Below, piece by piece: positions 11,125-19,439 of a stretch of 64,000 nucleotides of DNA (position 1 is its first letter; every line of letters starts with the position of its first letter). Below the pieces are notes generated by a model. The model saw only the letters and a list, made by a program, of their open reading frames with translations, was not told where the DNA came from and did not search any database. The stretch spans positions 62,001-126,000 of the forward strand of contig JBAWZV010000002.1 of the NCBI GenBank assembly GCA_037142875.1. The letters are read 5' to 3'. The position numbers were made by a program, and so were the translations under genes. The stretch comes from PALSA-600 sp037142875 (GTDB lineage: Bacteria; Actinomycetota; Thermoleophilia; Gaiellales; Gaiellaceae).

Positions 11125-12158
11125 CGATCGCCCGCGAGCGCGTAGGCGACGACCGCTGCCGCGTAGAAGCTGACCAGCAGGAATCCCTCCCAGCGCTTCG
11201 AGCGGCCGTCCGCGACGATTGCGGCAACCACGAGCGCAGCCCCGCCCATCGTGATCAGCTCGACCGGGCGAAAGGCGAGCGGCAGACCACGGCCGACCGT
11301 CCAGGAGAGCAGAGCGATTGCCGGCACGACGAACACCGCGACCTGCGCCGCCGACGAGATCGCAATCTCGGCTCCGAGACTCGGGTTCCCACGGAGGGCG
11401 ACGACGACTGCGCCACCGTGCTCGGCGGCGTTACCGACCAACGCGACGATGACCGCGGCAACGAAGAACTCCGATAGCCCGAGCGACGTTCGAAATGCCT
11501 CGAGCGATCCGACGAGAACCTCGGACACGAGTGCGGTCGCGACCGTCGCGCCAGCAAGCGCGAGGATCGCGCGGCGCAGGCTCCATGCTTCGTCTGACGC
11601 CTCGGTCGTATGGGCTGCACGATGCGCGCGCAGGTTTCGTACGGTCAGCGTGACGTAGATCGCCAGCAGGATTGCTGCGACCGGGATCGTCACGAGGTAG
11701 AGCGTGTGCCGGTCGGGGTCGCCGTGCCACCCCGCGACCGAAGGGACCGCGAAGACGCACACGGCCGCCCCGACCATTGAGATCTGGAGGAGCAGCGAGC
11801 GCCGGTCGATCCGTCCATTGCCACCAGCGATCATCGCGCCGCCAAGCACGAGGAGTGCGTTCGAGACGACCGAGCCGACGAGCGATCCGCGAACCACGTT
11901 CGGGAGCCCGCTGCCGACCGCGAGCAGCGTGATGATGAGCTCGGGCGCGTTCCCGAAGCTGGCGTTCACGAACCCGCCGATACCCGGGCCGGTGTGCTCT
12001 GCGACCTGCTCGGTCGCCTCACCGATCAGGAACGCCAGCGGCGCAAGGGCTGCGCATGCGAGCACGAACTCGGTCGCTCCGCTGGCGTGGAGCACGTACT
12101 TGCCGATCAGCACGATCGGCGTGAGGGCAAGAGATGCCCAGAAGAGTCGCCTCGCCAC
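11121..12158 (-). CDS. Ca2+/H+ antiporter (CaCA family)
   Basis: A 345-aa inner-membrane cation exchanger with about eleven hydrophobic segments in two inverted halves. Each half carries the family alpha-repeat: GNAPELIITLLAVGSG in the first and GNAAEHGGAVVVALRG in the second, with the acidic residues that bind calcium. It exports Ca2+ against protons. GTG start, 6 nt after TATCCT. The last 4 bp overlap the convergent serine hydrolase. Confidence 0.93.
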   Translation of the reverse strand: MARRLFWASLALTPIVLIGKYVLHASGATEFVLACAALAPLAFLIGEATEQVAEHTGPGIGGFVNASFGNAPELIITLLAVGSGLPNVVRGSLVGSVVSNALLVLGGAMIAGGNGRIDRRSLLLQISMVGAAVCVFAVPSVAGWHGDPDRHTLYLVTIPVAAILLAIYVTLTVRNLRAHRAAHTTEASDEAWSLRRAILALAGATVATALVSEVLVGSLEAFRTSLGLSEFFVAAVIVALVGNAAEHGGAVVVALRGNPSLGAEIAISSAAQVAVFVVPAIALLSWTVGRGLPLAFRPVELITMGGAALVVAAIVADGRSKRWEGFLLVSFYAAAVVAYALAGDR

Positions 12159-12164
12159 ACGGCA

Positions 12165-12170
12165 AGGATA
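12165..12170 (-). promoter_or_regulatory. -10 box of the Ca2+/H+ antiporter gene
   Basis: TATCCT, 6 nt before the GTG. Confidence 0.5.
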
Positions 12171-12248
12171 TCGGTGGCCTCGGCGAGCCGCCGTCAGCGC
12201 CGCCTTGCCTGAAAGTCAAGACTTGAAGATCGGGTGGGATGAGCAACA

Positions 12249-12662
12249 ATGACCGTGATGCACGATCACAAGCCCGCGACGTTGCCGCTTCATCCCCACT
12301 CGGAGATGGAGTGCCGCCGCTGCGAGGTTCACTGCGACAAGGTGGTGCATCCGGCCGCGTGTCTGGCTCGAAGCTGCCCGTTTGTCTACAGCTACGAGGC
12401 CTGGGATCACACCTACATCGGGTGCATGCAGAAGGTCTACGGCGTCGAGATCGACCTCGACATGCTCCGCGAGGCCGAGGAGAAGGCGCCCGGGTTCGGC
12501 GCGATTCGTGCGTTGCGGCAGCCGCTCCCGATGTGCAAGTCCGAGGTCGAGAGCACCTACGTGTCACGGTCAGAGGCGACGGGCTGCATCAACCCCGAGT
12601 TCGGCGAGCTGCCCGTGGGCGAGCCGACCTTCAGGGTCTTCGCACAGCTGAAAAGCGAGTAG
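12249..12662 (+). CDS. Cys-rich conserved protein of unknown function
   Basis: A 137-aa soluble protein with clustered Cys residues: MECRRCEVHC near residue 20, AACLARSCP, YIGCMQK, LPMCKS and EATGCIN. The arrangement suggests a zinc or Fe-S site, but no family is recognised. Transcribed divergently from the antiporter across a 90-bp gap that contains a small palindrome (TCAAG-A-CTTGA, 12216-12226). Its last 32 bp overlap the convergent RDD gene. Coding is supported by composition and by the ordered Cys pattern. Confidence 0.6.
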   Translation: MTVMHDHKPATLPLHPHSEMECRRCEVHCDKVVHPAACLARSCPFVYSYEAWDHTYIGCMQKVYGVEIDLDMLREAEEKAPGFGAIRALRQPLPMCKSEVESTYVSRSEATGCINPEFGELPVGEPTFRVFAQLKSE

Positions 12663-13110
12663 CGGCGGCGGCGACAACGCGGGTGCCCGCGGCCCGGTCG
12701 CCGAGCCTTCGTCCGTCGGCGTCGGCCCTCGCGATCAGAAACCCGACGACATACGGCACGAAGAACGGGATGCCGTCGACGAGTCGCAGGACGTTGCGCG
12801 TCGCGGACTCCCGCCAGGTGGGTTTGCCGCCGTCGGCTCCGACGACGCGAAGCCGGAACATGCGCTTGCCCACCGTTGTCCCGGCGACGTGCTCGAGCAC
12901 CACCCAGTAGCCCCACGACAGCACCGTCCAGACAAGGGCGGGCGTCCCGCTGAGGTTGAAGCTGATCGAGCCGCCCGATCGCTGCGCTCGGCCGGTCGCA
13001 ACGCTCACCAGGTAGCCGAGGACGAAGAACGTGACGAGGCCGTCGATCAGGACGGCGACGGCGCGCGCTCCGAGGCCGGCGGGCTCCAGGCCACGTCGCT
13101 GTGGATCCAC
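12631..13110 (-). CDS. RDD-family membrane protein
   Basis: A 159-aa integral membrane protein of the RDD family, with helices near residues 15-35, 48-68 and 110-130. The family Arg is in GARAVAVLIDGL, and the C terminus contains RRLGDRAAGTRVV. RDD proteins are small transport-like membrane proteins of ill-defined role. The start is GTG at 13110, because AGAAGG lies 7 nt upstream; in-frame sequence to 13587 is a shadow of nfo. It begins 2 bp after the nfo stop, so nfo and this gene form an operon. Confidence 0.8.
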   Translation of the reverse strand: MDPQRRGLEPAGLGARAVAVLIDGLVTFFVLGYLVSVATGRAQRSGGSISFNLSGTPALVWTVLSWGYWVVLEHVAGTTVGKRMFRLRVVGADGGKPTWRESATRNVLRLVDGIPFFVPYVVGFLIARADADGRRLGDRAAGTRVVAAAATRFSAVRRP

Positions 13111-13112
13111 GC

Positions 13113-13997
13113 TCAAGCCTTCTTCGACCGTCTGGCCGCCTTGGGCGGATCGACCGTCCACCGGCCGTGGAGGTCGCGAACCTTCCGCATCTGATCCTCG
13201 TCGGGGCCGTCGCCGGACCCGGGTACCTCGAGATACGCGTCGAGGTCGCTGAACGCAGGGTGGGAGAGAAACGCACCGAGCCCCTCGCCGATCTCGCCTT
13301 CGAGGATGTTCGCGTGCCGGTCGCGGTTTGATCCGAGCGGCGTCTGGCTGTCGTTGATGTGCAGCGCTCGCAGCCGATCGATCCCCATCGTTGCGTCGAT
13401 CTGCCCGACGAGCGCGTCGACTGCGACCGGGTCGGTAACGTCGTATCCGGTCGCGTAGAGGTGGCAGGAGTCGAGACAGATGCCAAGCCGCGGATGCCCG
13501 TCGAGCGCGTCGAACAGGGCGGCAAGCTCCTCGATCGAGCGTCCGATCGTGCCGCCGGCACCCGCCGAGTTCTCCATCAGGAGCCACGTCGGGCCGTCGC
13601 AGCGATCGAGGATGCGTCGCATTGCCTCGGCGACCTGTGGGATCGCCCCGTCGAGGCCCCCGCCTAGATGCGAGCCGACGTGGAAGATGACGCCGTCCGA
13701 CTCGATCGCGACGGCGGCATCCATCGACGCGAGCATTGCGGTGACCGACTTCTCATAGATCGCGGGGTCGGGCGCCGCGAGGTTGCAGAGGAAGAGGGCG
13801 TGGCAGACCACACCCGTGATGCCCTCCTCGGCGCGCCGGGCCTTGAAACGCTCGATCGCCTCCTGCTTGTGCGCCGTCGGGCGCCACATCCGCGGGCTCT
13901 GCGTGAAGACCTGCAAGCAGTCACCGCCGATCGCCGCGATGCGGTCAATCGCAGTGTCGATCCCGCCTGACGCGGAGACGTGGGCCCCGAAGCGCAT
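13113..13997 (-). CDS. nfo: Endonuclease IV (AP endonuclease)
   Basis: Zinc-dependent AP endonuclease of base-excision repair, 294 aa. Metal-site motifs are in order: GAHVSASGG, LLMENSAGAGGTIG, GICLDSCHLYATGYD, HINDSQTPLGSNRDRHANIL. The ATG lies 21 bp from the divergent gltX ATG, and its -10 box (TATCGT, 8 nt upstream) overlaps that of gltX on the opposite strand. Downstream is the coupled RDD gene. Confidence 0.95.
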   Translation of the reverse strand: MRFGAHVSASGGIDTAIDRIAAIGGDCLQVFTQSPRMWRPTAHKQEAIERFKARRAEEGITGVVCHALFLCNLAAPDPAIYEKSVTAMLASMDAAVAIESDGVIFHVGSHLGGGLDGAIPQVAEAMRRILDRCDGPTWLLMENSAGAGGTIGRSIEELAALFDALDGHPRLGICLDSCHLYATGYDVTDPVAVDALVGQIDATMGIDRLRALHINDSQTPLGSNRDRHANILEGEIGEGLGAFLSHPAFSDLDAYLEVPGSGDGPDEDQMRKVRDLHGRWTVDPPKAARRSKKA

Positions 13998-14004
13998 CCG
14001 TCCC

Positions 14005-14011
14005 TACGATA
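14005..14011. promoter_or_regulatory. Bidirectional -10 element between nfo and gltX
   Basis: TACGATA reads TACGAT on the plus strand (8 nt before the gltX ATG) and TATCGT on the minus strand (8 nt before the nfo ATG). One symmetric element appears to give a leaderless start in each direction. Confidence 0.5.
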
Positions 14012-14018
14012 CGGGTCG

Positions 14019-15263
14019 ATGTCCGTCCGCGTCCGCATGGCACCGAGCCCCACCGGCTTCCTCCACATCGGCGGGGTCCGCACGTTCCTGTTCAACTGGC
14101 TCTACGCGCGCCAGCAGGGCGGCGAGTGTCGGCTGCGGATCGAGAACACCGACACGAGCCGCGAGGTCGTCGAGGCGGTCGACCAGATCCAGGAGTCGTT
14201 GCGCTGGCTCGGGATCGACTGGGACGGCCCGATCACCTTCCAGCTCGACACCGCGGATGTTGCCCGCGATCTCGCCCAGAAGCTCCTGGCCGAGGGCAAG
14301 GCCTACGAGGACGACGGCGCGATCCGCTTTCGCCAGCCGGCCGACGGCGTCGTCTCGTGGGAGGACGCCGTGCGCGGCCACATCGAGTTCCGCAACGAGC
14401 TGCTGCCCGACCTCGTGATCGTGCGCTCAGACGGACGCCCGACCTACAACTTCGTCAGCCCGGTTGACGACATCACGGACGGGATCACGCATGTCATTCG
14501 CGGCGAGGATCACGTCTCGAACACGCCGACGCAGATCAACATCCTGCGCGCGCTCGGGGCCGAGCTGCCGGTCTACGCCCACGTCCCGAACATCAACGGC
14601 AACGACGGAAAGAAGCTCTCCAAGCGGCACGGTGCTGTCGCGATCGACGTGTTCCGCGCCGACGGCTACTACGCGCCGGCGCTGATGAACTTCCTCGCGC
14701 TCCTCGGGTGGAGCTACGACGACAAGACGACGATCATGTCTGAGGCCGAGCTGCTCGAGCGGTTCTCGCTGGAACGCGTTGGTCCATCGCCGTCGACGTT
14801 CGACTACGCGAAGCTCGACTGGATGAACGGCATGTACCTGCGGGCGCTCTCGCACGCTGACTACACGGCCTTCCTGCTTACCTGGCTGGGCGAGCAGGGC
14901 ATCGACTGGCCCGCCGATCGCGTCGCTGCAACCGTCCCGATCGTTCAGGAGAAGATCGAGAAGGCAAGCGCCTATCCGGACTTCGTTCGCTTTCTCTTCG
15001 AGGACGTCTCGCCCGGAGACGCCGATCCGGCGACCTGTGCTGCCGCTGCCGATGCGCTCGGCGCACTCGACTCGTGGGATGCAGCATCGATCGAAGCTGC
15101 GCTTCGTGCCCTCGCAGAGATCCTCGGCCAGAAGCCGGGCCCGACGTTCGGTCCCATCCGGCTGGCAGTGACAGGGTCGAAGATCTCACCGGGGCTGTTC
15201 GAGAGCCTCGAGCTGCTCGGCCGCACGACGTCGCTCGCGCGGCTCGCCGCTGCCGCGGGCTGA
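14019..15263 (+). CDS. gltX: Glutamyl-tRNA synthetase
   Basis: Class I aminoacyl-tRNA synthetase charging tRNA-Glu (and possibly tRNA-Gln in organisms using GatCAB). HIGH motif in SPTGFLHIGG, KMSKS motif as KKLSKRHG, plus the family segment LRIENTDTSR. At 414 aa it is shorter than the usual 465-490; the shortening is in the C-terminal anticodon-binding region. The start is ATG at 14019 (8 nt after TACGAT); the in-frame GTG-type start at 13980 overlaps nfo. A tRNA-Glu gene lies 2 kb downstream. Confidence 0.95.
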   Translation: MSVRVRMAPSPTGFLHIGGVRTFLFNWLYARQQGGECRLRIENTDTSREVVEAVDQIQESLRWLGIDWDGPITFQLDTADVARDLAQKLLAEGKAYEDDGAIRFRQPADGVVSWEDAVRGHIEFRNELLPDLVIVRSDGRPTYNFVSPVDDITDGITHVIRGEDHVSNTPTQINILRALGAELPVYAHVPNINGNDGKKLSKRHGAVAIDVFRADGYYAPALMNFLALLGWSYDDKTTIMSEAELLERFSLERVGPSPSTFDYAKLDWMNGMYLRALSHADYTAFLLTWLGEQGIDWPADRVAATVPIVQEKIEKASAYPDFVRFLFEDVSPGDADPATCAAAADALGALDSWDAASIEAALRALAEILGQKPGPTFGPIRLAVTGSKISPGLFESLELLGRTTSLARLAAAAG

Positions 15264-15282
15264 CGTTTCGACGTCGACCTAG

Positions 15283-15288
15283 TAGGAT
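15283..15288 (+). promoter_or_regulatory. -10 box of the receiver gene at 15296
   Basis: TAGGAT, 7 nt before the ATG. Confidence 0.45.
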
Positions 15289-15295
15289 CGACGGC

Positions 15296-15661
15296 ATGGC
15301 TGGGGGGTCATCAATCTTGCTCGTCGAGGACGATCCGTCCCTGCGGATGCTCTGCCGAGTGAGCCTCGAGCTCGAACACTTCGAGGTGCGAGACGCAGCG
15401 ACGCTGGCCGACGCCCGCGCAGCCATCGAGGATGACCGGCCCGCGCTCGTGTTCCTCGATCTGCACCTCGGCGCCGACGAGAGCGACGGCCTGCTCGACA
15501 GCCTTCACGACGGTGGCATTCCCGTCGTGGTCGTGAGCGGCGAGCCGGACAACGGGCAGTTTGCCGGGCGTGCCGACGACGTGATCGAGAAGCCGTTCCT
15601 CCCGGACGACCTGATTGCAGCGGCACGCCGGTTCGTCCGCGCTAACGTGTCTCACCCGTGA
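15296..15661 (+). CDS. Single-domain response regulator (receiver only)
   Basis: A 121-aa CheY-like receiver without an output domain. Acidic pocket in VEDDPS, phospho-acceptor Asp in VFLDLHLG, switch Ser in VVVSGEP, and Lys in IEKPF. The loop between the last strands is short. No histidine kinase is nearby. The ATG at 15296 is 7 nt after TAGGAT; in-frame sequence upstream overlaps gltX. The stop overlaps the next start (GTGA). Confidence 0.85.
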   Translation: MAGGSSILLVEDDPSLRMLCRVSLELEHFEVRDAATLADARAAIEDDRPALVFLDLHLGADESDGLLDSLHDGGIPVVVVSGEPDNGQFAGRADDVIEKPFLPDDLIAAARRFVRANVSHP

Positions 15662-17163
15662 GCGCCGACGTCCGTAGCCCCGAGGAGTTCGAGAGCCAGC
15701 TTGCGAGCTACCTCTTCGAACGCTCCGAGGAGCACCGCGCTGTCAGGGTGGGGGAGAAGGAGACCTCCGAGCAGGCCGAGATCGTGCACCGCTACGCGGA
15801 TCTCTTCAGCCGCGGACAGCTCGATGCACTCCGCGAGGCCGAACATGGCGCGTCGGACGAGGACCGGGAGAAGCTCGCACGCCTGCGGATGACCTGCGAA
15901 GGCGGGCTCGTCTCGGCGGAGCTCGTCGAGCGCGACGACGAGCTCGAGAACAAGCTTCTTGCCGCGCGCGTGACGTTCAAGGGCGAGGAGATGCCGCTGC
16001 GCACCGCCCAGGCGAAGCTCGCGGTGCTGCCCGACTACGCAGACCGTGACGAGCTCGGGGCGATCCAGGCCGAGGCCAGCGCGGCCTTCAACCCCGATCG
16101 GCTCTCGCTGATGACGGCAGGCGAGGAGCTTGCTGCGGAGCTCTCCGGCATCGCCGATGCAGTCGAGCGCAACGAGGACGAGAAGGGAATCTCACTCCGG
16201 ACGCTCTCCGCTGCACTCGCCGACGCAAGCCGCGCGTCCACCGCGTCGTACGGCGTGCTTCGTGATCGCTGGTTCGAGAAGCTGCTCGGAGCCGGGCACC
16301 CTGCAGTTCCGACGAGCTCGCACACCTCGTACATGCGGCGGCTCTCGCCGCTCGAGGCGACGTACACGAAGGACAAGGCGACCGAGGTCTGCCTCGCGAC
16401 GCTCACCGAGCTCGGCTTCGACCTGGCAGCTGCGACGAACATCAAGCTCGACCTCGACGACCGGCCGCAGAAGGCGCCGCGCGCCTGCGTGATCGCAAGC
16501 GACCCGCCAAACGTCGTCCACCTGATCACACGCGCGCAGGGCGGGCTCCACGACTACCAGGCCTTCCTCCACGAGGCCGGACACGCGCTCCACTACGGCG
16601 GCGTCGATCCGAACCTCCCGCTGACATTTCGTCGGATCTCGCGCGACCACGCGCTCACCGAGATCTACTCCTACATCGTCGAGGCAATCTCGCGCGAACC
16701 GGGTTGGCACGCTCGCCACTTCGGTCTCTCGGATACCCAGGCGCAGGAAAACGCGCAGGCCACGGTCTTCCTTGAAGCGCTGCTTTTCCGGCGCTACGAA
16801 GCCAAGCTGCGCTTCGAGCTCGACTTCTGGACACGCTTCGCAGACGACGGCGGCACGCCCGGCGGCTACGAGGACTATCTCACCTCAGCGACCGGGATCA
16901 GGTACCGGGCCGACGGCTATCTCTCGGACATGGACTCCGGGTTCTACTCGGCCGACTACCTGCGTGCCTGGATCCGGTCTGCCCAGCTGCGCCACCATCT
17001 GATCGACACGGTGGGCCCCGAGTGGTGGCGCAATCCGGCAACGGGCGAGCTCCTCCGTGGGCTGTTCTTCGAGGGCACAAAGCCCTCGAGCGAGGAGATC
17101 GCGGCGCGCATCGGCTACGACCCGCTAGACACCGGCCCGCTCGTGGCCGAGATCGCGGGCTAG
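15658..17163 (+). CDS. M3-like zinc metallopeptidase (oligoendopeptidase-related)
   Basis: A 501-aa cytoplasmic gluzincin. The zinc motif HEAGH is at His305-Glu306-His309, and the downstream helix ALTEIYSYIVEAI supplies a third-ligand Glu. The alpha-helical N-terminal half and the Tyr-rich C-terminal part (GFYSADYLRAWIRSAQLRHHL) fit the M3/M3B thimet-oligopeptidase clan. It probably degrades short peptides. The GTG start overlaps the receiver stop, so peptidase and receiver share a transcript. Confidence 0.82.
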   Translation: MSADVRSPEEFESQLASYLFERSEEHRAVRVGEKETSEQAEIVHRYADLFSRGQLDALREAEHGASDEDREKLARLRMTCEGGLVSAELVERDDELENKLLAARVTFKGEEMPLRTAQAKLAVLPDYADRDELGAIQAEASAAFNPDRLSLMTAGEELAAELSGIADAVERNEDEKGISLRTLSAALADASRASTASYGVLRDRWFEKLLGAGHPAVPTSSHTSYMRRLSPLEATYTKDKATEVCLATLTELGFDLAAATNIKLDLDDRPQKAPRACVIASDPPNVVHLITRAQGGLHDYQAFLHEAGHALHYGGVDPNLPLTFRRISRDHALTEIYSYIVEAISREPGWHARHFGLSDTQAQENAQATVFLEALLFRRYEAKLRFELDFWTRFADDGGTPGGYEDYLTSATGIRYRADGYLSDMDSGFYSADYLRAWIRSAQLRHHLIDTVGPEWWRNPATGELLRGLFFEGTKPSSEEIAARIGYDPLDTGPLVAEIAG

Positions 17164-17171
17164 TCCTCGGC

Positions 17172-17177
17172 TACACT
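17172..17177 (+). promoter_or_regulatory. -10 box of tRNA-Glu
   Basis: TACACT, 32 nt before the mature tRNA 5' end, allowing a short 5' leader for RNase P. Confidence 0.5.
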
Positions 17178-17209
17178 GTCCCGGCAACACCGTGGCTTTG
17201 CCACGACGT

Positions 17210-17282
17210 GGCCCATTCGTCTAGGGGCCTAGGACACCGCCCTCTCACGGCGGCGGCACGGGTTCGAATCCCGTATGGGCTA
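17210..17282 (+). tRNA. tRNA-Glu (CTC)
   Basis: 73-nt cloverleaf. The acceptor stem GGCCCAT pairs with ATGGGCT (one G-U), the anticodon stem CCGCC/GGCGG has the 7-nt loop CTCTCAC and anticodon CTC, and the T-arm is ACGGGTTCGAATCCCGT. The discriminator is A and CCA is not encoded. A strong terminator follows directly. Confidence 0.97.
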
Positions 17283-17285
17283 TAC

Positions 17286-17320
17286 ACCGAAGACCCCGCA
17301 ACTGCGGGGTCTTCGGTCTT
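17286..17320 (+). terminator. Intrinsic terminator of tRNA-Glu
   Basis: A near-perfect stem of 13-15 bp (ACCGAAGACCCCGC with GCGGGGTCTTCGGT) is followed by CTT. It overlaps the 3' edge of the pseudogene on the other strand. Confidence 0.85.
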
Positions 17321-17748
17321 AAGGCGACAGATCGGCGCCGGTCAGCCCGTTGGTGACGACCACAAGCACGTTTGAGTCAGCGGCGAGCCCGATCAGGCGC
17401 CGTTCGCTAACGCTTCGAGTGCTCGTCGCGATCGCCGTCAGGCCGGCAAGTACGGCAGCGCCCAATTCGCCGACCGCCAGTCCGTGCGCGAGGAGATCGA
17501 GTTGAGCGGCTCGAGCTTCGACATCGCTGACGGTCGTTGTCGCCCGGACGCCGTACATCAGGTCGGGCCAAGCGGCCGGACTCGTCTTTGACCACGACGC
17601 TGCGAACGCCGAGGCGCGCCGCGATCTCCACGAGGCGTACGACGGGTGTGGCGCGGTAGCCGGGGAGGTCGGAGTGAAAGATTGTCGCATTGCTACTCGG
17701 GGGAGCGACGCGCGCTGGGGACCAGTGCGGGTGGCGCGTGGCTCGCAC
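17319..17748 (-). pseudogene. Diaminopropionate ammonia-lyase remnant, internally deleted and frameshifted
   Basis: Two parts of one PLP-enzyme gene are joined out of frame. The first (about 17748-17575) encodes IFHSDLPGYRATPVVRLVEI and VVVKDESGRL, the start of diaminopropionate ammonia-lyase. The second (about 17575-17319, another frame) encodes AWPDLMYGVRATTTVSD, GLAVGELGAAVLAGL and VLVVVTNGLTGAD, its C terminus. Roughly 220-250 residues between them, including the PLP lysine, are gone. The joint is near 17568-17580, where both reading frames share GGCCGCTTGG. It follows the DMF-ase-like gene with an 8-bp gap. Confidence 0.8.
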
Positions 17749-17755
17749 GGCCGGG

Positions 17756-19357
17756 TCAGACCGGTCCGGTTGCGAGTCGAGCCCAGAGGTTCTCGAACAT
17801 CGCCTTGACACGCGGAGCGTTGACAGACCCCCCGAAGTTGAGCGTGCCCGCCGCGAATACCCGGGCGCCCTGCGGCGTCTCGTAGTAGGTCATCGCCGCG
17901 GAGAGCCCGTGTCCGAAGAGGTTCGGTATTCGCGCGATCACCTTCGTGCCCGCAGGCGTCGCAGCGGTAACAGCGTCGGCCTCGATCCCGTAGTGGCAGA
18001 GGCGGCTGCCGTTCTGAAGCGGCGTCCCGTGAAAGAGCCACGGAACGGCCTTCGCATTGGTGATCGTGTAGCAACCGAGCCGGTTTCGATGGGCGCGGTA
18101 CTGCACGCCGATCAGCGCGGCCTCCGGATGGCCGAGCGCCCGAAACGTGCCGACGCGCGTGAGGGTATTGCCACGCCGAGTGACGTGCCAGTAGAAGTTG
18201 TCCGCCGACAGGAACATCAGATTGCCGCCGCGGTTGCGATACCCCCGAATCACCTTCTCGACGTGCTGCGTGACGTACTCCTCGTGCCCCGGGAACACGA
18301 TGAGGTCGTAGTGCCGGGCCAGCGTCCGAGCGTTCGTCACGCGTCCGAGGTCGTCGTCGGAGAGAAAGTCCGGCTCGATCCTGCGGATCCCGAGCCACCG
18401 GATGAAGCCCAGGTCGTAGGCGCTGAAGTGGGGTGGAACGCCCTCATCGAGGAAGGCGCGCGCGAGCGAGATGCGGTGGTTGCCACTCCCGGCGTACCAG
18501 CTGTCTCCGTACCCGTCGCCGTTCGCATCGGCGAAGTCGTAGGCCAGCCACGTGTTGGTCGGCATCACGACCGCGATCCGGGCGGTGCCTGGCACGCGCG
18601 GCGCAACGACGAACGGTGCGTACCCGACTCGCCCATCATCGGTTGACACGCGCGCGACGTACATGCCGCTGGGCCACGCGTCGACGTGCAGGTGAATGAC
18701 CGACGGTCGGCTTCGGTGGTGGCGCCAGTCGACCGTGACGGGTTCTCCGACGGCAGCACCGCTCATCTCGGTTGCGCTGCGCGTGCGACGCGCGTCCCAG
18801 CCAACGTGCATCACCTGCACGGTCAGAGACCGTGCGTCGGTGGCCACGACCAGTCGTGCGACCGATCCGGGGCGGTAGCTACGGGCCTCGGTGTAGGCGC
18901 TTACGTGTTGAACCTGAACGACGGGGCCAGGCAGGCCGAGGGCACCCCATGCGGTGGCCGCGCCGTAGGTCACGCGGATGCCGTGACCCGACGCGACGAC
19001 CCTGACGATGTAGCTACGGGCTGCCGTCGTCGTGCGTGGCCGCCACTCGAGGACGTGTGGGCCGGCGGAGAGATGGCGATGGATGACAGCGACCCGCCGT
19101 ACGAGCAGCGTGCGCGTCGTCCAGATCCCGATCGTGATGTCGGCGGACTGGCTCAGAACGAGATGGATCCTTGCGCTGTCCCGGAAGCCGTCGCCGTTCG
19201 GCGACACCGTCGTCACGAGGCGTCCGTCTCTCGCGTACTGGGTGTCACCGTTCGACACTGAAATCCAGGTGACGAGGGCCGCTGGCGGACCAGCCGGGGC
19301 GACCGGCACCGGGAGCGCCACGACCGCGAGAAGGAAGGCGAGCGCGACTTTCCGCAT
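17756..19357 (-). CDS. Secreted protein with N,N-dimethylformamidase beta-like C-terminal domain
   Basis: A 533-aa exported protein. The signal peptide is residues 1-22. A FlgD-like beta domain follows, with the SPNGDGFRDS motif at 52-61 and VLEWRPR. The C-terminal ~300 residues (IAVVMPTNTWLAYDFADANGDGYGDSWY, FPGHEEYVT, GGNLMFLSADNFYW) match, from memory, the domain of the DMF-ase large subunit, found in many uncharacterised actinobacterial secreted proteins. Enzymatic activity is not established. The ATG is 9 nt after TAGCGT. Confidence 0.75.
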   Translation of the reverse strand: MRKVALAFLLAVVALPVPVAPAGPPAALVTWISVSNGDTQYARDGRLVTTVSPNGDGFRDSARIHLVLSQSADITIGIWTTRTLLVRRVAVIHRHLSAGPHVLEWRPRTTTAARSYIVRVVASGHGIRVTYGAATAWGALGLPGPVVQVQHVSAYTEARSYRPGSVARLVVATDARSLTVQVMHVGWDARRTRSATEMSGAAVGEPVTVDWRHHRSRPSVIHLHVDAWPSGMYVARVSTDDGRVGYAPFVVAPRVPGTARIAVVMPTNTWLAYDFADANGDGYGDSWYAGSGNHRISLARAFLDEGVPPHFSAYDLGFIRWLGIRRIEPDFLSDDDLGRVTNARTLARHYDLIVFPGHEEYVTQHVEKVIRGYRNRGGNLMFLSADNFYWHVTRRGNTLTRVGTFRALGHPEAALIGVQYRAHRNRLGCYTITNAKAVPWLFHGTPLQNGSRLCHYGIEADAVTAATPAGTKVIARIPNLFGHGLSAAMTYYETPQGARVFAAGTLNFGGSVNAPRVKAMFENLWARLATGPV

Positions 19358-19366
19358 CTCGACCAG

Positions 19367-19372
19367 ACGCTA
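19367..19372 (-). promoter_or_regulatory. -10 box of the DMF-ase-like gene
   Basis: TAGCGT, 9 nt before the ATG at 19357. Confidence 0.45.
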
Positions 19373-19439
19373 CGTGGCGAGCCCCGCGCTTCGCGCGGAC
19401 AACGTGTCGCCTCCGATCTCTCGCGACGGCCGGAGAGAG

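Noticed and set aside
14019..15263. gltX as a GlnRS or a glutamyl-Q synthetase
   Set aside because: It has GluRS-specific segments and a C-terminal anticodon-binding region too long for a glutamyl-Q enzyme; the short length alone is not enough.
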